From assembly GCA_900538905.1 (NCBI GenBank), contig UPZS01000028.1:1-28117 (forward strand): DNA of 28,117 bases, given 5' to 3'. The translations under genes were made by a program, and so were the position numbers. Shown here one piece after another: positions 14,694-22,577 of this stretch. The stretch is from an uncultured Sutterella sp. GTDB lineage: Bacteria; Pseudomonadota; Gammaproteobacteria; Burkholderiales; Burkholderiaceae_F. Below the pieces are notes generated by a model, which saw nothing but the letters and a program-made list of their open reading frames with translations, was not told the origin of the DNA and did no database searches. Position 1 is the stretch's first letter; every line of letters begins with the position of its first letter.

Positions 14694-15650
14694 ATGCTTT
14701 CCTTGCGATTCAACCACTTGCTGGTCGTTCTCAAAATTCACGATACAGGGTCGCTTTCCGAAACGGCTCGGCAGCTGAACCTGACGATTTCGGCCGTGAG
14801 CCGCTCGCTTCGTAAGTGTCAGGAAGAGTTCGGCGACGAGCTTTTCGTGCGTAACTACCAAGGCATGGCTCCCACCGAAAAGTGTCGTACGGTCGTGCCC
14901 ATCATCCGCAAGCTATTGGCAAACTTCAACGATCTGACCGATACCAAAACGTTTGCGCCGGCTGACATCACTCGCACGCTTTCGATTGCCGCTGCCGACA
15001 ATGCCGTCGTGATGATCTTGCGTCCCGTGCTGCGGGTGCTTTTGCGTGAAGCGCCGCAGATGAACTTCCGCTTGTTGCCTTTGTCGGAAAATGTCTTTCG
15101 CGAGCTTGCCGAAGGCAGTGTTGATCTGGCACTTTTCCCGACCTCGCTGGGCGAAACGCTTCCCGAACATTTCTACGGTCTCAAGCTTTTCGATATCCAT
15201 CGCGTCTGCCTGCTCCGCAAGGAGCACCCTCTTGCAACGAGTTACGCCCAAGGAAAAAAACTCACGCGAAAAGCGTTTCTCAAATACCCGAAAATTGCCG
15301 TCGAACTGCGTCAAAATGCTCGGGGCCCCGTATTTGACATCGATACGTCATCCACACACGATCAACGCAAAATCATTGAGGTACCGCATTTCCTGGGCGC
15401 TCCCTATTTTCTCGAGGACACCAACGCTACGCTCGTGCTGCCGCACACCACTGCGGAGTTTTTCGCCCGCATGTTACCTTCGCTCACCGTGATTCCAATT
15501 CCTGGCGAAAAACGCGTCTATTCCACCCGTCTCATCTGGCACGAACGCAATCACGCTTCCTCAGAAATGCAGTGGATCCGCAGTGTCTTTGTGTCGACCT
15601 TGCGCAAGGATTCGACTGGAGACTCCGACAATTGCTCGCCGGAACACTGA
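14694..15650 (+). CDS. LysR-family regulator divergent from AssT copy 2
   Basis: This 318-residue protein has a LysR helix-turn-helix near residues 18-45 (SLSETARQLNLTISAVSRSL), DELFVRN, and a substrate-binding-like effector domain with SIAAADN. It resembles the LysR-type gene next to AssT copy 1, which suggests that the whole assT-lysR divergon was duplicated and then diverged. Its stop is three bases before the start of the EamA-type transporter, so the two are probably co-transcribed. No good ribosome binding site precedes the ATG at 14694. The likely target is AssT copy 2 (inference). Confidence 0.9.
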   Translation: MLSLRFNHLLVVLKIHDTGSLSETARQLNLTISAVSRSLRKCQEEFGDELFVRNYQGMAPTEKCRTVVPIIRKLLANFNDLTDTKTFAPADITRTLSIAAADNAVVMILRPVLRVLLREAPQMNFRLLPLSENVFRELAEGSVDLALFPTSLGETLPEHFYGLKLFDIHRVCLLRKEHPLATSYAQGKKLTRKAFLKYPKIAVELRQNARGPVFDIDTSSTHDQRKIIEVPHFLGAPYFLEDTNATLVLPHTTAEFFARMLPSLTVIPIPGEKRVYSTRLIWHERNHASSEMQWIRSVFVSTLRKDSTGDSDNCSPEH

Positions 15651-15653
15651 GCC

Positions 15654-16550
15654 ATGACAGCGCTTTGGATTCTTTTTTCGTCGTTTTGCAGCGCCTGCAT
15701 TTTGGCAAGCATTCAGTGCCTCAAAGAAACACTTGCGTTCATTGATGTGGCCTTCGTACAGTTCATGTTCGTATTGGCCGTCACCGTCGTCGTGATGATC
15801 GTTCGTAAGGTCCCATTCACAACCCACGTCTGGCACCTGCACCTGTTGCGATCCGGCATCGGCGTGGGCGTTGTCATAACGCAGATCATCACAGCCATGA
15901 ACATGCCGGTAGCAGCCGCCCAGACGCTGCAGTACACCTCTCCGCTTTTTGTGGCGGGCTTTTCTGCAATCGCCTCTTTTCGCAATGGCGAACACATTGA
16001 CTGGCGCATCCTGGCGGCCATCGTCTCGGCCTTCGTCGGCATTCTCGTGATGTTTCATCCTTCGGAGCGCTCATTTCCGGCCGTCTACGTTCCCATCGGG
16101 CTGTTGTGCGGATTGTTTACGGCCGCCGTCATCCTGATGCTCAAGAAGTTGGGAGGCGTCAATGAACCGATCCCCCGCACCGTTTTCTACTTTCACCTGC
16201 ACGGCGCCGTCGTGTTGGGAGTTTTGGAGATCTTCTGCGGACAACTCACCGTCTCCCAACTGCAACAAACGCCTCTGGCTTTGATGCTGATTTTTCTGAC
16301 CTGCGCACAATTTGCCCGAGCATTGGGCTGGGGCAAAGGCAACACATTTCTCGGTGCCGTTTTCACGTTTTCCGGCGTGGTTTTTGCAGCCTTTATTGAC
16401 AGCGCCTTTTTCGGCGTCACACCGAGTCTGCGGTCCCTTTTCGGCATGCTCATCATTGTTGTTGCTGCAGCCACCTGTCTTGGTCTGATTGCCAAAGCTG
16501 AAAAAAACGGTAAGCTCGTCCCTACACTTCGATCACAGCCTTCGGATTGA
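15654..16550 (+). CDS. EamA/DMT-superfamily transporter
   Basis: This 298-residue protein has about ten hydrophobic helices in two repeats of five, the layout of EamA (drug/metabolite transporter) permeases. The conserved AAQTLQYTSPLF stretch in the first repeat is typical. Its substrate cannot be read. It starts three bases after the LysR stop, so a common transcript is likely; an exporter for phenols or sulfated products would fit the sulfotransferase next door, but that is inference only. Its last 29 bases overlap, tail to tail, the end of the metallophosphoesterase gene on the other strand. Confidence 0.85.
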   Translation: MTALWILFSSFCSACILASIQCLKETLAFIDVAFVQFMFVLAVTVVVMIVRKVPFTTHVWHLHLLRSGIGVGVVITQIITAMNMPVAAAQTLQYTSPLFVAGFSAIASFRNGEHIDWRILAAIVSAFVGILVMFHPSERSFPAVYVPIGLLCGLFTAAVILMLKKLGGVNEPIPRTVFYFHLHGAVVLGVLEIFCGQLTVSQLQQTPLALMLIFLTCAQFARALGWGKGNTFLGAVFTFSGVVFAAFIDSAFFGVTPSLRSLFGMLIIVVAAATCLGLIAKAEKNGKLVPTLRSQPSD

Positions 16551-17277
16551 AGTTGAGTTCCTTTCCGGGGCGAACGGTGCCAAGCTGATTGGACACAATG
16601 CGGGTTCTGCCGTACTGAACATCTCCCGAGACATGAGAATGTCCGTGAATCCAAAATGCCGGCTGATACGCTTCAATCAAATCACAGCAATCGGCGATGA
16701 AAGCCTCTCGAACGGGAGAGTCTATGTAGCGTGCGGGCGTAGCTTGAGGCACAGGGACGTAGTGCGAGACCACCACGGTTTTATTCGGATTGCATATCTG
16801 AAGCGTTCGATCCAAAAACGCCCTGCTTTCCGAATGCAAACGATTGACAATTTTCGTTGAAATTAATTTGCCATCAAAATATATCTGACGATAATCAACG
16901 ACTTTTTCTTCGATTTCCGTCTTTTGCTGAACGATTTCGGACCAAAGAGTCGTAAGCACCAACGACACGTCTTCCACCTGAACGCACACATTGTTGGCAT
17001 AGGCAACATTCGGACGCACAAACAACTCAAGCGAACGCTGTCCGAGCAGGTTAGTTTTGTCTGCGTAATAGTCGTGGTTACCCGGAACAATCCAGGTTTG
17101 ACGAAAATGCTGCGCGCACCAATCCCAGAATGCACCAGCTTTGCACCAGTCAGTCAGAGAAGAAATATCGCCGGCAAGGAGCAGGTAGTCGGCCGCAGGC
17201 TCAAGCGCACCGGCGAGCATGAAGTCCCGATTGGCCGGTATCTCCAAATGTAAATCGGAAGCGTATTGCAACCGCAT
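16522..17277 (-). CDS. Calcineurin-like metallophosphoesterase
   Basis: The ATG at 17277 gives 251 residues; the longer frame to 17442 adds a cysteine-rich, non-family leader. All metal motifs of the family are present in order: DLH (residues 8-10), GDIS (36-39), GNHDYY (66-71), VVSHYVP and GHSH near the C-terminus. There is no signal peptide, so it acts in the cytoplasm. The substrate (nucleotide, sugar phosphate or other ester) is unknown. CGGAG lies just upstream. It is convergent with the transporter gene and divergent from the poly-aspartate gene; no operon partner is seen. Confidence 0.88.
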   Translation of the reverse strand: MRLQYASDLHLEIPANRDFMLAGALEPAADYLLLAGDISSLTDWCKAGAFWDWCAQHFRQTWIVPGNHDYYADKTNLLGQRSLELFVRPNVAYANNVCVQVEDVSLVLTTLWSEIVQQKTEIEEKVVDYRQIYFDGKLISTKIVNRLHSESRAFLDRTLQICNPNKTVVVSHYVPVPQATPARYIDSPVREAFIADCCDLIEAYQPAFWIHGHSHVSGDVQYGRTRIVSNQLGTVRPGKELNFNPKAVIEV

Positions 17278-17486
17278 GACAAAGCTCCGTTGTTCCGTCC
17301 GAAACAACATACCCGAGAAGCATGAGCGTCGCAACTTTGCCGCCTCCTGTTGCTTTTGCTTACAGCCTCGGCAATTCGTTTCGGACAATCCCTGAAGGCA
17401 TCTAAGGCGCTTTGCGATATGCTCAAACCAACCCGGGCTCAAGTTTTTTCATCCCGCCCATAGCGACTTTCAAAAAGGACAGCCTC

Positions 17487-17795
17487 ATGCTTGAATCCCG
17501 CCGCCTCTTTTTAGCCGCTTTCCTAACCGCCGCTCTCGGCCTCGGCACCGCACCGCTTTCCGCTCTTGCGGGTGACGACGATGACGATGATGACGATCGT
17601 CGCTTCGGTTCTCGTCGCCGCCGTCGGGATGATGATGATGATGACGATGACGACTGGGACGAACGGGATGATCGCGACGATGACGATCACGATGATGATG
17701 ATGATGATGATGATGATGACGACGACCGGCGCCGTCGTTCCGGATCAAGAAGACGACATCGCGATGACGACGATGACGACGATGATGACGACTAA
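17487..17795 (+). CDS. Exported low-complexity poly-aspartate/arginine protein with Tat-type signal
   Basis: I do not recognise a family. The ATG at 17487 gives 102 residues. The first 28 residues form an export signal with SRRLFL (residues 4-9), close to the Tat consensus, and end in SALAG. The mature part alternates blocks of aspartate (8, 9, 12 and 10 in a row, plus a mixed block) with basic blocks, RRFGSRRRRR and RRRRSGSRRRHR, which share GSRRR. There is one tryptophan and no cysteine. Such a chain could bind calcium or other cations, or self-associate through charge pairing; this is inference. The codons mix GAT and GAC, with (GAT)9 at 17691-17717, so length change by slippage is possible. 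The antisense frame is histidine-rich but has no signal. Confidence 0.75.
   Translation: MLESRRLFLAAFLTAALGLGTAPLSALAGDDDDDDDDRRFGSRRRRRDDDDDDDDDWDERDDRDDDDHDDDDDDDDDDDDRRRRSGSRRRHRDDDDDDDDDD
17691..17717 (+). repeat. (GAT)9 microsatellite inside the poly-aspartate gene
   Basis: Nine uninterrupted GAT codons encode part of the 12-aspartate block; a shorter (GAT)5 is at 17628-17642. Length changes here keep the frame and would simply lengthen or shorten the block. Confidence 0.85.
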
Positions 17796-17879
17796 ACCTC
17801 CTGCATTTCTCATTTGGTAGAGAGTCGCCCAATCGGTTCGAAAAAACTTCCGGATCGTCAGAGACTTCTTTACATCGGC

Positions 17880-17920
17880 AAATGGGCCTTACGTATGCCG
17901 CAGCACACGAAGGCCCATTT
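17880..17920. terminator. Strong hairpin after the poly-aspartate gene
   Basis: AAATGGGCCTT (17880-17890) and AAGGCCCATTT (17910-17920) are perfect 11-bp arms with a 19-base loop. There is no T-run on either strand, so it is a hairpin of uncertain function, possibly a 3' end structure for the gene upstream. Confidence 0.45.
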
Positions 17921-17941
17921 ACCGAGGAGAGAGAGTTTGCC

Positions 17942-17962
17942 GGCAGCCTGCTTCAGGCTGCC
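17942..17962. terminator. GC-rich hairpin beyond the DsbB-propeller gene
   Basis: GGCAGCCTG and CAGGCTGCC form a 9-bp stem with loop CTT, 16 bases past the stop of the minus-strand gene. No T-run follows, so it may be a processing or mRNA-stability hairpin rather than a true terminator. Confidence 0.45.
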
Positions 17963-17977
17963 TGAGCGTGCGGTCGA

Positions 17978-19513
17978 TTACGGCATCGTGAGGGTCACGA
18001 CGCGGTTGTGATCCACCACTTCGAAGGTGTTGCCCTTCTTAACCAAACCGCGGATATCGGTCAGGTCGGACGGCAGCCCCCAAGCTTCAACAACAGCTTC
18101 CTTGGCGATGTCAATCACCACGAGTACATTGTGGTTCTTGGAAACGGCGTAAAGCTTGCCGTCTTCGTACACCATACCCGTGACATACAGTTCACCGAGC
18201 GTACGCTTGGCCTTGAGGTCGGCAGCCGGTTCGAACTCAGCCGAGAGGGTCCAGTCAGCCATCATGGCCTTGGAAACCACAAACTTCGACTTGTTCTTGT
18301 TGTCGGGTACCGTGGCAAGGTAAACGTACTTGCCGTCGGTTGCAGACGAATGCACGTAGCTGAACTTGGCGCGTTCGGTGCCGATACGGGCGCGGCCGAG
18401 ACCGCCGACGTGTTCAACCTTGTCGCCACCCACCATGAAGTTCGCCCAGCCCTTGACGTCGTCGGCGTTGGGGTTCCAGCGAGCGCGCAGCAGCGACTTG
18501 TTCGAACCCATCAGCACGAAGGCGTCTTCCTTAAACGGCGTGATGCTAACGATGTCGAGCACGTTGGCGCTGTACCACGGGTCCATCTGAGCATGCACGA
18601 CAGGCTTGAGATTGCTGTCCAACTTCCAGAAGTCGTACTTGCTTGCCACGAAGTATTCGCCGCGGATCTGAGCCAGCGTGTTGACCGGCTGCTTGATGCC
18701 TTCGATGACACGGATCTCTTCGAGCTTGAGCATGCCGTTAATGGCAACGGGAGCGTCAGCAGCATCGTGCTTAAAGGTGATCCCCAGCTTCTTGTCGTTG
18801 GCTTTGTAGGCAAAGTCCGGATCCTTCACATCGCGCTTACCGAGGAAGCTGATGCCGTCCCACATACCATGCCAGCTCGCATCCGACCAAATAACGTACT
18901 TCGGATTGAAGGAGAAGCGGACCGGATCGCCCTGCCCCCAGTTGGGCGGCAGACCGGTGGACCACAGCGCCTGGAAGGTGTTGGAAGCCAAAATGAAGGC
19001 CACGATGCTGAAGGCGATCTTGTTAAAGCGCGACAGCGGACGGAAAGGCTTACCCTTCATTTCGGCGATGAGCGCATCAAAGCGCGGTGCCAGGAACACA
19101 GCCAGGCCGAAGAGCATCACCACGCACCAGAACACAATCTCGGCCCACATCTGGGTGTGAATGCCGAAGACATCAAGACCGAAGCCCTGACCAACGTCGC
19201 GCATGGCGTGATTGCCCAAATGGCGGAACGACATGTAAAGACCGAAGGCGGCCATGACGAGCAGCATGCCCAGGTACTTAGGCTTGAAGCCGTAGCGAAC
19301 CATCATCAGCGCAATGACGCCGATGTAGGCCATCTGCTGACGCTGCGCCCAGCACAGCGTGCAAGGCGAGTCACCGAGCAGATAGCCCAGAATCAGGTTG
19401 GCGATGCCGACGGGCAGCAAAACGATGAGAAGACCGCCCCAGCAGACGATGTCGTAGAACGTCTTGGCGCGGTTGAGATCGTTGGAATTGATCGGAGCGG
19501 AGTAATCAGTCAT
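17978..19513 (-). CDS. DsbB-type thiol oxidase fused to a C-terminal periplasmic beta-propeller
   Basis: The start at 19513 (MTDYS) is chosen because GGGGAGG lies nine bases upstream; the ATG at 19522 would sit directly on that site. The 511-residue protein has a DsbB-like membrane domain (residues 20-185) with CTLC (Cys51-Cys54) in the first periplasmic loop and one further helix near 165-183. The remainder (about 184-511) is a soluble, strand-rich domain that looks like a beta-propeller. This matches the plan of Campylobacter jejuni DsbI, which is encoded next to the small protein Dba. The second periplasmic loop holds no cysteine, so the usual second catalytic pair is absent. The Dba-like gene lies directly upstream, 18 bases away. 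Confidence 0.85.
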   Translation of the reverse strand: MTDYSAPINSNDLNRAKTFYDIVCWGGLLIVLLPVGIANLILGYLLGDSPCTLCWAQRQQMAYIGVIALMMVRYGFKPKYLGMLLVMAAFGLYMSFRHLGNHAMRDVGQGFGLDVFGIHTQMWAEIVFWCVVMLFGLAVFLAPRFDALIAEMKGKPFRPLSRFNKIAFSIVAFILASNTFQALWSTGLPPNWGQGDPVRFSFNPKYVIWSDASWHGMWDGISFLGKRDVKDPDFAYKANDKKLGITFKHDAADAPVAINGMLKLEEIRVIEGIKQPVNTLAQIRGEYFVASKYDFWKLDSNLKPVVHAQMDPWYSANVLDIVSITPFKEDAFVLMGSNKSLLRARWNPNADDVKGWANFMVGGDKVEHVGGLGRARIGTERAKFSYVHSSATDGKYVYLATVPDNKNKSKFVVSKAMMADWTLSAEFEPAADLKAKRTLGELYVTGMVYEDGKLYAVSKNHNVLVVIDIAKEAVVEAWGLPSDLTDIRGLVKKGNTFEVVDHNRVVTLTMP

Positions 19514-19531
19514 TTTCTTCATCCTCCCCGA

Positions 19532-19699
19532 TTACAGATTGAGTACGCCGAGAATGCCGGTCGAAACGTGACCGACGTACATGAATGCGACGACAGCCCA
19601 GCCGGCAACCGTCAGCCACCACGCCCATTTTTCCTTCTCGGGCTTGAAGATGATGAGCAACACCGCGATGGTGAGCATCAACAGTTCAACGAATTCCAT
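19532..19699 (-). CDS. dba: Dba-like small membrane protein (55 aa)
   Basis: This short gene reads MEFVELLMLTIAVLLIIF and onward to GVLNL, with two hydrophobic segments separated by KPEKEKW. AAGGAG lies nine bases before the ATG at 19699, and the stop is 18 bases before the DsbB-propeller start. In Campylobacter jejuni a small membrane protein, Dba, precedes the same kind of fused DsbB gene. Size, topology and position all match, though I could not align sequences. It probably helps assemble or run the fused oxidase. It could equally be an unrelated small membrane protein. Confidence 0.7.
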   Translation of the reverse strand: MEFVELLMLTIAVLLIIFKPEKEKWAWWLTVAGWAVVAFMYVGHVSTGILGVLNL

Positions 19700-19934
19700 T
19701 GAAAGGGACTCCTTATTTGCTTGATCAGCCCGATTTGCCCGAGGCTGACCATCCCCAATGCAAACCGACGCGTTCGGGCGATGGTAGGTAAAAACAGCGT
19801 TAAGTATCGTATAAGGGTTTTCACCTATAAAGGAAATGCTTGGTTATGACTGACAATTCCGTGCTCGGAAAAATGATTCTCAATTCGCCACTAAACATTT
19901 TTGGCACTTCAATCGCTCCCTAAGCCCGAACTTG

Positions 19935-21770
19935 ATGAAACTCGCGACTTTGTGCTTCTTGCTGCTCTCGGTCTTTCACGCATGGGCCGCGCCTCTGCCG
20001 TCGGCTACGGAAGATTCCGAGGAATGCGAACCGCCGGCCGCCGTAATACGCTCCCCCGAAAGCGTCATTCGCGTGGGATACACCCCATTCGGCCTGATGA
20101 TTGATGAGCGGCTCATGCTCAATTCGCTTAAGTCCACGCTCACACCGGAAAAACTTGGCCACCCAGTCACCTTTCGCCAGTACGCGGCACACGACTTGGC
20201 AAAAGCTGTCCGGGCTGGAGAAGTTGACATCGTTTTTTCCGAGTCGCCCTTTTACCAAGCCTTGATTTCGGAGGGACTGAGAAGCGTCACAACCTTCGTG
20301 TGCGATGTACAGCCCGATCCCAATCGCAACGATGGAACCGCCGTCATTGTCCGAAGCGATTCGCTGGCAAAAACGTTTGAAGATCTCCGCGGAAAAAAGT
20401 TAACTGCCGTGTCCCGCGACACCTTCAGCGGATATCTTTACGCCATTCGCGAACTAGTACAACGCAAGCTCGGCGACCCCGATCACTTCTTTTCAAAGCA
20501 AACCTTCGTCGCTGATCGCACGCAAAGCGATGTCAACGAACATGTCTTCAACGATGTCGTGAGCGGCAAATCCGATGTGGGCTTTCTTCCCCTTTGCGCA
20601 CTTGAGGAAATGTCCCGACGAGATCCGTCGATTCTCTCGAAAGTTCGCGTCGTTGAGGAGCGTCTCACAGACAAGGTCACCGACTGCCGTCACTCCACGC
20701 CTCTTTATCCGGCACTGACTCTTTCGGTCACGCCCCGCATCAGCGCCTCAATGAGCAAAGCCATCACAATGGATCTGCTGATGCTCCCAAAGGGGGAAAG
20801 CGGCTTTATGTGGTCAGTGGCAAGCGATTTTCAGAACGCCGACAACCTTCTCAAAGATCTGCAGATCGGTCCCTACGAATATCTGCGCCAGACGGGACTC
20901 AAACGCATCTGGCAAGACTATCGCTCCGCCATCATCACTACTCTCCTGCTAGTTCTGGCGCTGATGGCGCACGGCGTTCGCAGCCAGTGGCTCGTCAAAA
21001 AGCGCGAAACCGAACTCAAAGCCTCGATCGGATTACAACTTGCTCAGCGAGAGAAAATGGAGCGTCTGCAGAAAGCGGGAGCCGTCGGGCAAATTTCCGG
21101 TCTCGTTGCACATGAACTGCGGCAACCGCTGTCCGCCATCAGCCTTTATGCGGAAGGTCTCGAAGAGATGGTGCGCAACGACGCCATCGGCAAAAAAGAA
21201 ATGCTCGACATTTTGCACAGCATGACCACGGATGCAGCACGCGCAAGCGACATTGTTGAGCGCGTGCGTCAGTATGCCAAGCACAAGGCTGAGCTCAAGC
21301 CGATTTCCGTTCATGAGGCTTTTGATAAGGCTGACGAAATGGTGACACATTTCGGCATCGGCAACGTTCCGACATACGTCAGCGCCTTTGAAGACGCCAC
21401 CGTACTCGTGAATCCTCTGGATCTGCAGCTGGTGTTCGGCAACCTCATCAAAAACGCCAAAGAAGCCGCTGCGCAACAAACTGATGAATCCCCCCAACTG
21501 CTTGTCAAAGCTCAAGTGATGGAGGGCTTTATCTGTATCGAACTCGAAGACAACGGGCCACCCCTTTCCGATCGTGAACTAGCCGACCTCAACGAAGTGG
21601 TTACAAGCGCCAAACCCGACGGCCTGGGCTTGGGGCTTTCGATTTCGCGCAATATCGTCGAAGGCATCGGCGGAAATATCGTCTTTAAACGTCGTTTCCG
21701 GAACACCGGCTTACGGACGTGTGTGAAACTTCCCGTCTCAGCCGGAACAGTCAAACCTCTTGGAGACTAA
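19935..21770 (+). CDS. TtrS-like sensor histidine kinase with periplasmic binding domain
   Basis: The ATG at 19935 gives 611 residues with a signal peptide (cleavage near HAWA). Residues 24-320 resemble the PhnD/phosphonate-binding-like sensor domain of TtrS, with RVGYTPFG (46-53) and several cysteines (123, 221, 251). One membrane helix (about 332-347) is followed by a coiled linker and the kinase core: H-box VAHELRQP with His393, N-box NLIKNAKEA (503-511), G1 DNGPPL and G2 GLGLGLS (563-569). In the family such sensors detect tetrathionate or related oxyanions in the periplasm; the ligand here is unknown. The regulator gene follows after five bases. Confidence 0.9.
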   Translation: MKLATLCFLLLSVFHAWAAPLPSATEDSEECEPPAAVIRSPESVIRVGYTPFGLMIDERLMLNSLKSTLTPEKLGHPVTFRQYAAHDLAKAVRAGEVDIVFSESPFYQALISEGLRSVTTFVCDVQPDPNRNDGTAVIVRSDSLAKTFEDLRGKKLTAVSRDTFSGYLYAIRELVQRKLGDPDHFFSKQTFVADRTQSDVNEHVFNDVVSGKSDVGFLPLCALEEMSRRDPSILSKVRVVEERLTDKVTDCRHSTPLYPALTLSVTPRISASMSKAITMDLLMLPKGESGFMWSVASDFQNADNLLKDLQIGPYEYLRQTGLKRIWQDYRSAIITTLLLVLALMAHGVRSQWLVKKRETELKASIGLQLAQREKMERLQKAGAVGQISGLVAHELRQPLSAISLYAEGLEEMVRNDAIGKKEMLDILHSMTTDAARASDIVERVRQYAKHKAELKPISVHEAFDKADEMVTHFGIGNVPTYVSAFEDATVLVNPLDLQLVFGNLIKNAKEAAAQQTDESPQLLVKAQVMEGFICIELEDNGPPLSDRELADLNEVVTSAKPDGLGLGLSISRNIVEGIGGNIVFKRRFRNTGLRTCVKLPVSAGTVKPLGD

Positions 21771-21775
21771 CTTTT

Positions 21776-22357
21776 ATGCGACGCGTTTATGTTGTCGATG
21801 ACGACGAGAGTCTGCGAAAAGCGCTCTCCTTTGTGTTAAAGGGATTGGATTGCGACCCCGTTCCATATCCGAGCGCCGAACATTTCCTGACTTACGTTCC
21901 TCACAACGAGCCCGGCATCGTGCTTCTGGATGTGCGCATGGGGCAAATGACCGGACTCGAGTTGCAGCAGCGTCTGATTGACACCGGCATCGATTGGCCC
22001 GTTATCTTTCTTTCTGGTCACGGTGACCTTGAGATGGCGGTAGAAACGATGATGAAAGGGGCTGTTTGTTTTTTGCAAAAACCCGTACGTCGAGAAAAAC
22101 TCAAGGAAGCTTTGGATCGCGCAACAGCTCTGTCCGAAACTAAAGCCAACCAGCGGCAAACCGCTTTCGACGCACTTTCATCTCGAGAAAAACAGTTGGT
22201 CAAACTGGCCTCTCAAGGCGTTGCCATGCGAGCCGCTGCCGAGCGCCTCGGAATCGCGCAACGCACCGCCGAATTTCACAAGGCAAGCGCCATGCGCAAA
22301 CTTGGTGTGCACACCGTAACAGAATTGGTCGAGGCTCTCAAAGGAGTAAAAGTCTGA
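21776..22357 (+). CDS. TtrR/FixJ-type response regulator
   Basis: The ATG at 21776 has GGAG just upstream, inside the end of the kinase gene, and gives 193 residues; the longer frame to 21719 overlaps the kinase. The receiver domain has the acidic pocket at residues 8-10, the phosphoacceptor Asp52 (VLLDVRM) and Lys102 (FLQKPV). A LuxR-type helix-turn-helix fills residues 134-190 (LSSREKQLVKLASQG). It pairs with the sensor kinase upstream. Possible targets are the downstream alkaline phosphatase, the dba-like operon on the other side, and the distant molybdoenzyme operon. Confidence 0.93.
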   Translation: MRRVYVVDDDESLRKALSFVLKGLDCDPVPYPSAEHFLTYVPHNEPGIVLLDVRMGQMTGLELQQRLIDTGIDWPVIFLSGHGDLEMAVETMMKGAVCFLQKPVRREKLKEALDRATALSETKANQRQTAFDALSSREKQLVKLASQGVAMRAAAERLGIAQRTAEFHKASAMRKLGVHTVTELVEALKGVKV

Positions 22358-22362
22358 CAAAA

Positions 22363-22378
22363 ATCGCTGTTAAGCGAT
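22363..22378 (+). terminator. Small hairpin just past the response regulator
   Basis: ATCGCT and AGCGAT form a 6-bp stem with loop GTTA five bases past the stop codon. It abuts the larger terminator at 22378-22419 and may stabilise the 3' end. Confidence 0.4.
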
Positions 22379-22419
22379 GATCACATGTGATCTTGTCTGG
22401 AAAAGGTGATCAGTTTTTT
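22378..22419 (+). terminator. Terminator with an embedded perfect palindrome
   Basis: TGATCAC (22378-22384) pairs with GTGATCA (22406-22412), followed by GTTTTTT, a rho-independent terminator for the two-component operon. The upstream arm is also part of GATCACATGTGATC (22379-22392), a perfect 14-base palindrome, so the same bases could form a competing hairpin or a DNA operator. Confidence 0.65.
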
Positions 22420-22577
22420 CATTGAACGGCATAAATAGGAAACAACGGTCACCAATTGGTCAGAAAAGCATCATAAGCATGCAATACACGCTTCATAAAC
22501 TGCCCTCCGAATGCGCCCGGCAGGGAGTTTTCCTACAAGCGCTTCTCATTTCATCTCGTTAACGGAAAAGTATTGAC

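Noticed and set aside
17691..17717. GAT repeat as a CRISPR-like or tandem repeat array
   Set aside because: It is a simple trinucleotide run inside a coding sequence without spacers.
17485..17832. Antisense histidine-rich frame opposite the poly-aspartate gene
   Set aside because: GAT and GAC repeats read backwards give histidine codons. There is no signal peptide or ribosome binding site on that strand, whereas the sense frame begins with an export signal.
18008..19702. Long plus-strand frame opposite the DsbB-propeller gene
   Set aside because: It is a codon-bias shadow. The minus strand has CTLC, membrane helices and good start signals.
19846..19923. 25-codon possible leader peptide upstream of the sensor kinase
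   Set aside because: AAAGGA lies about 11 bases upstream, but there is no regulatory codon run or hairpin pair to support an attenuation role.
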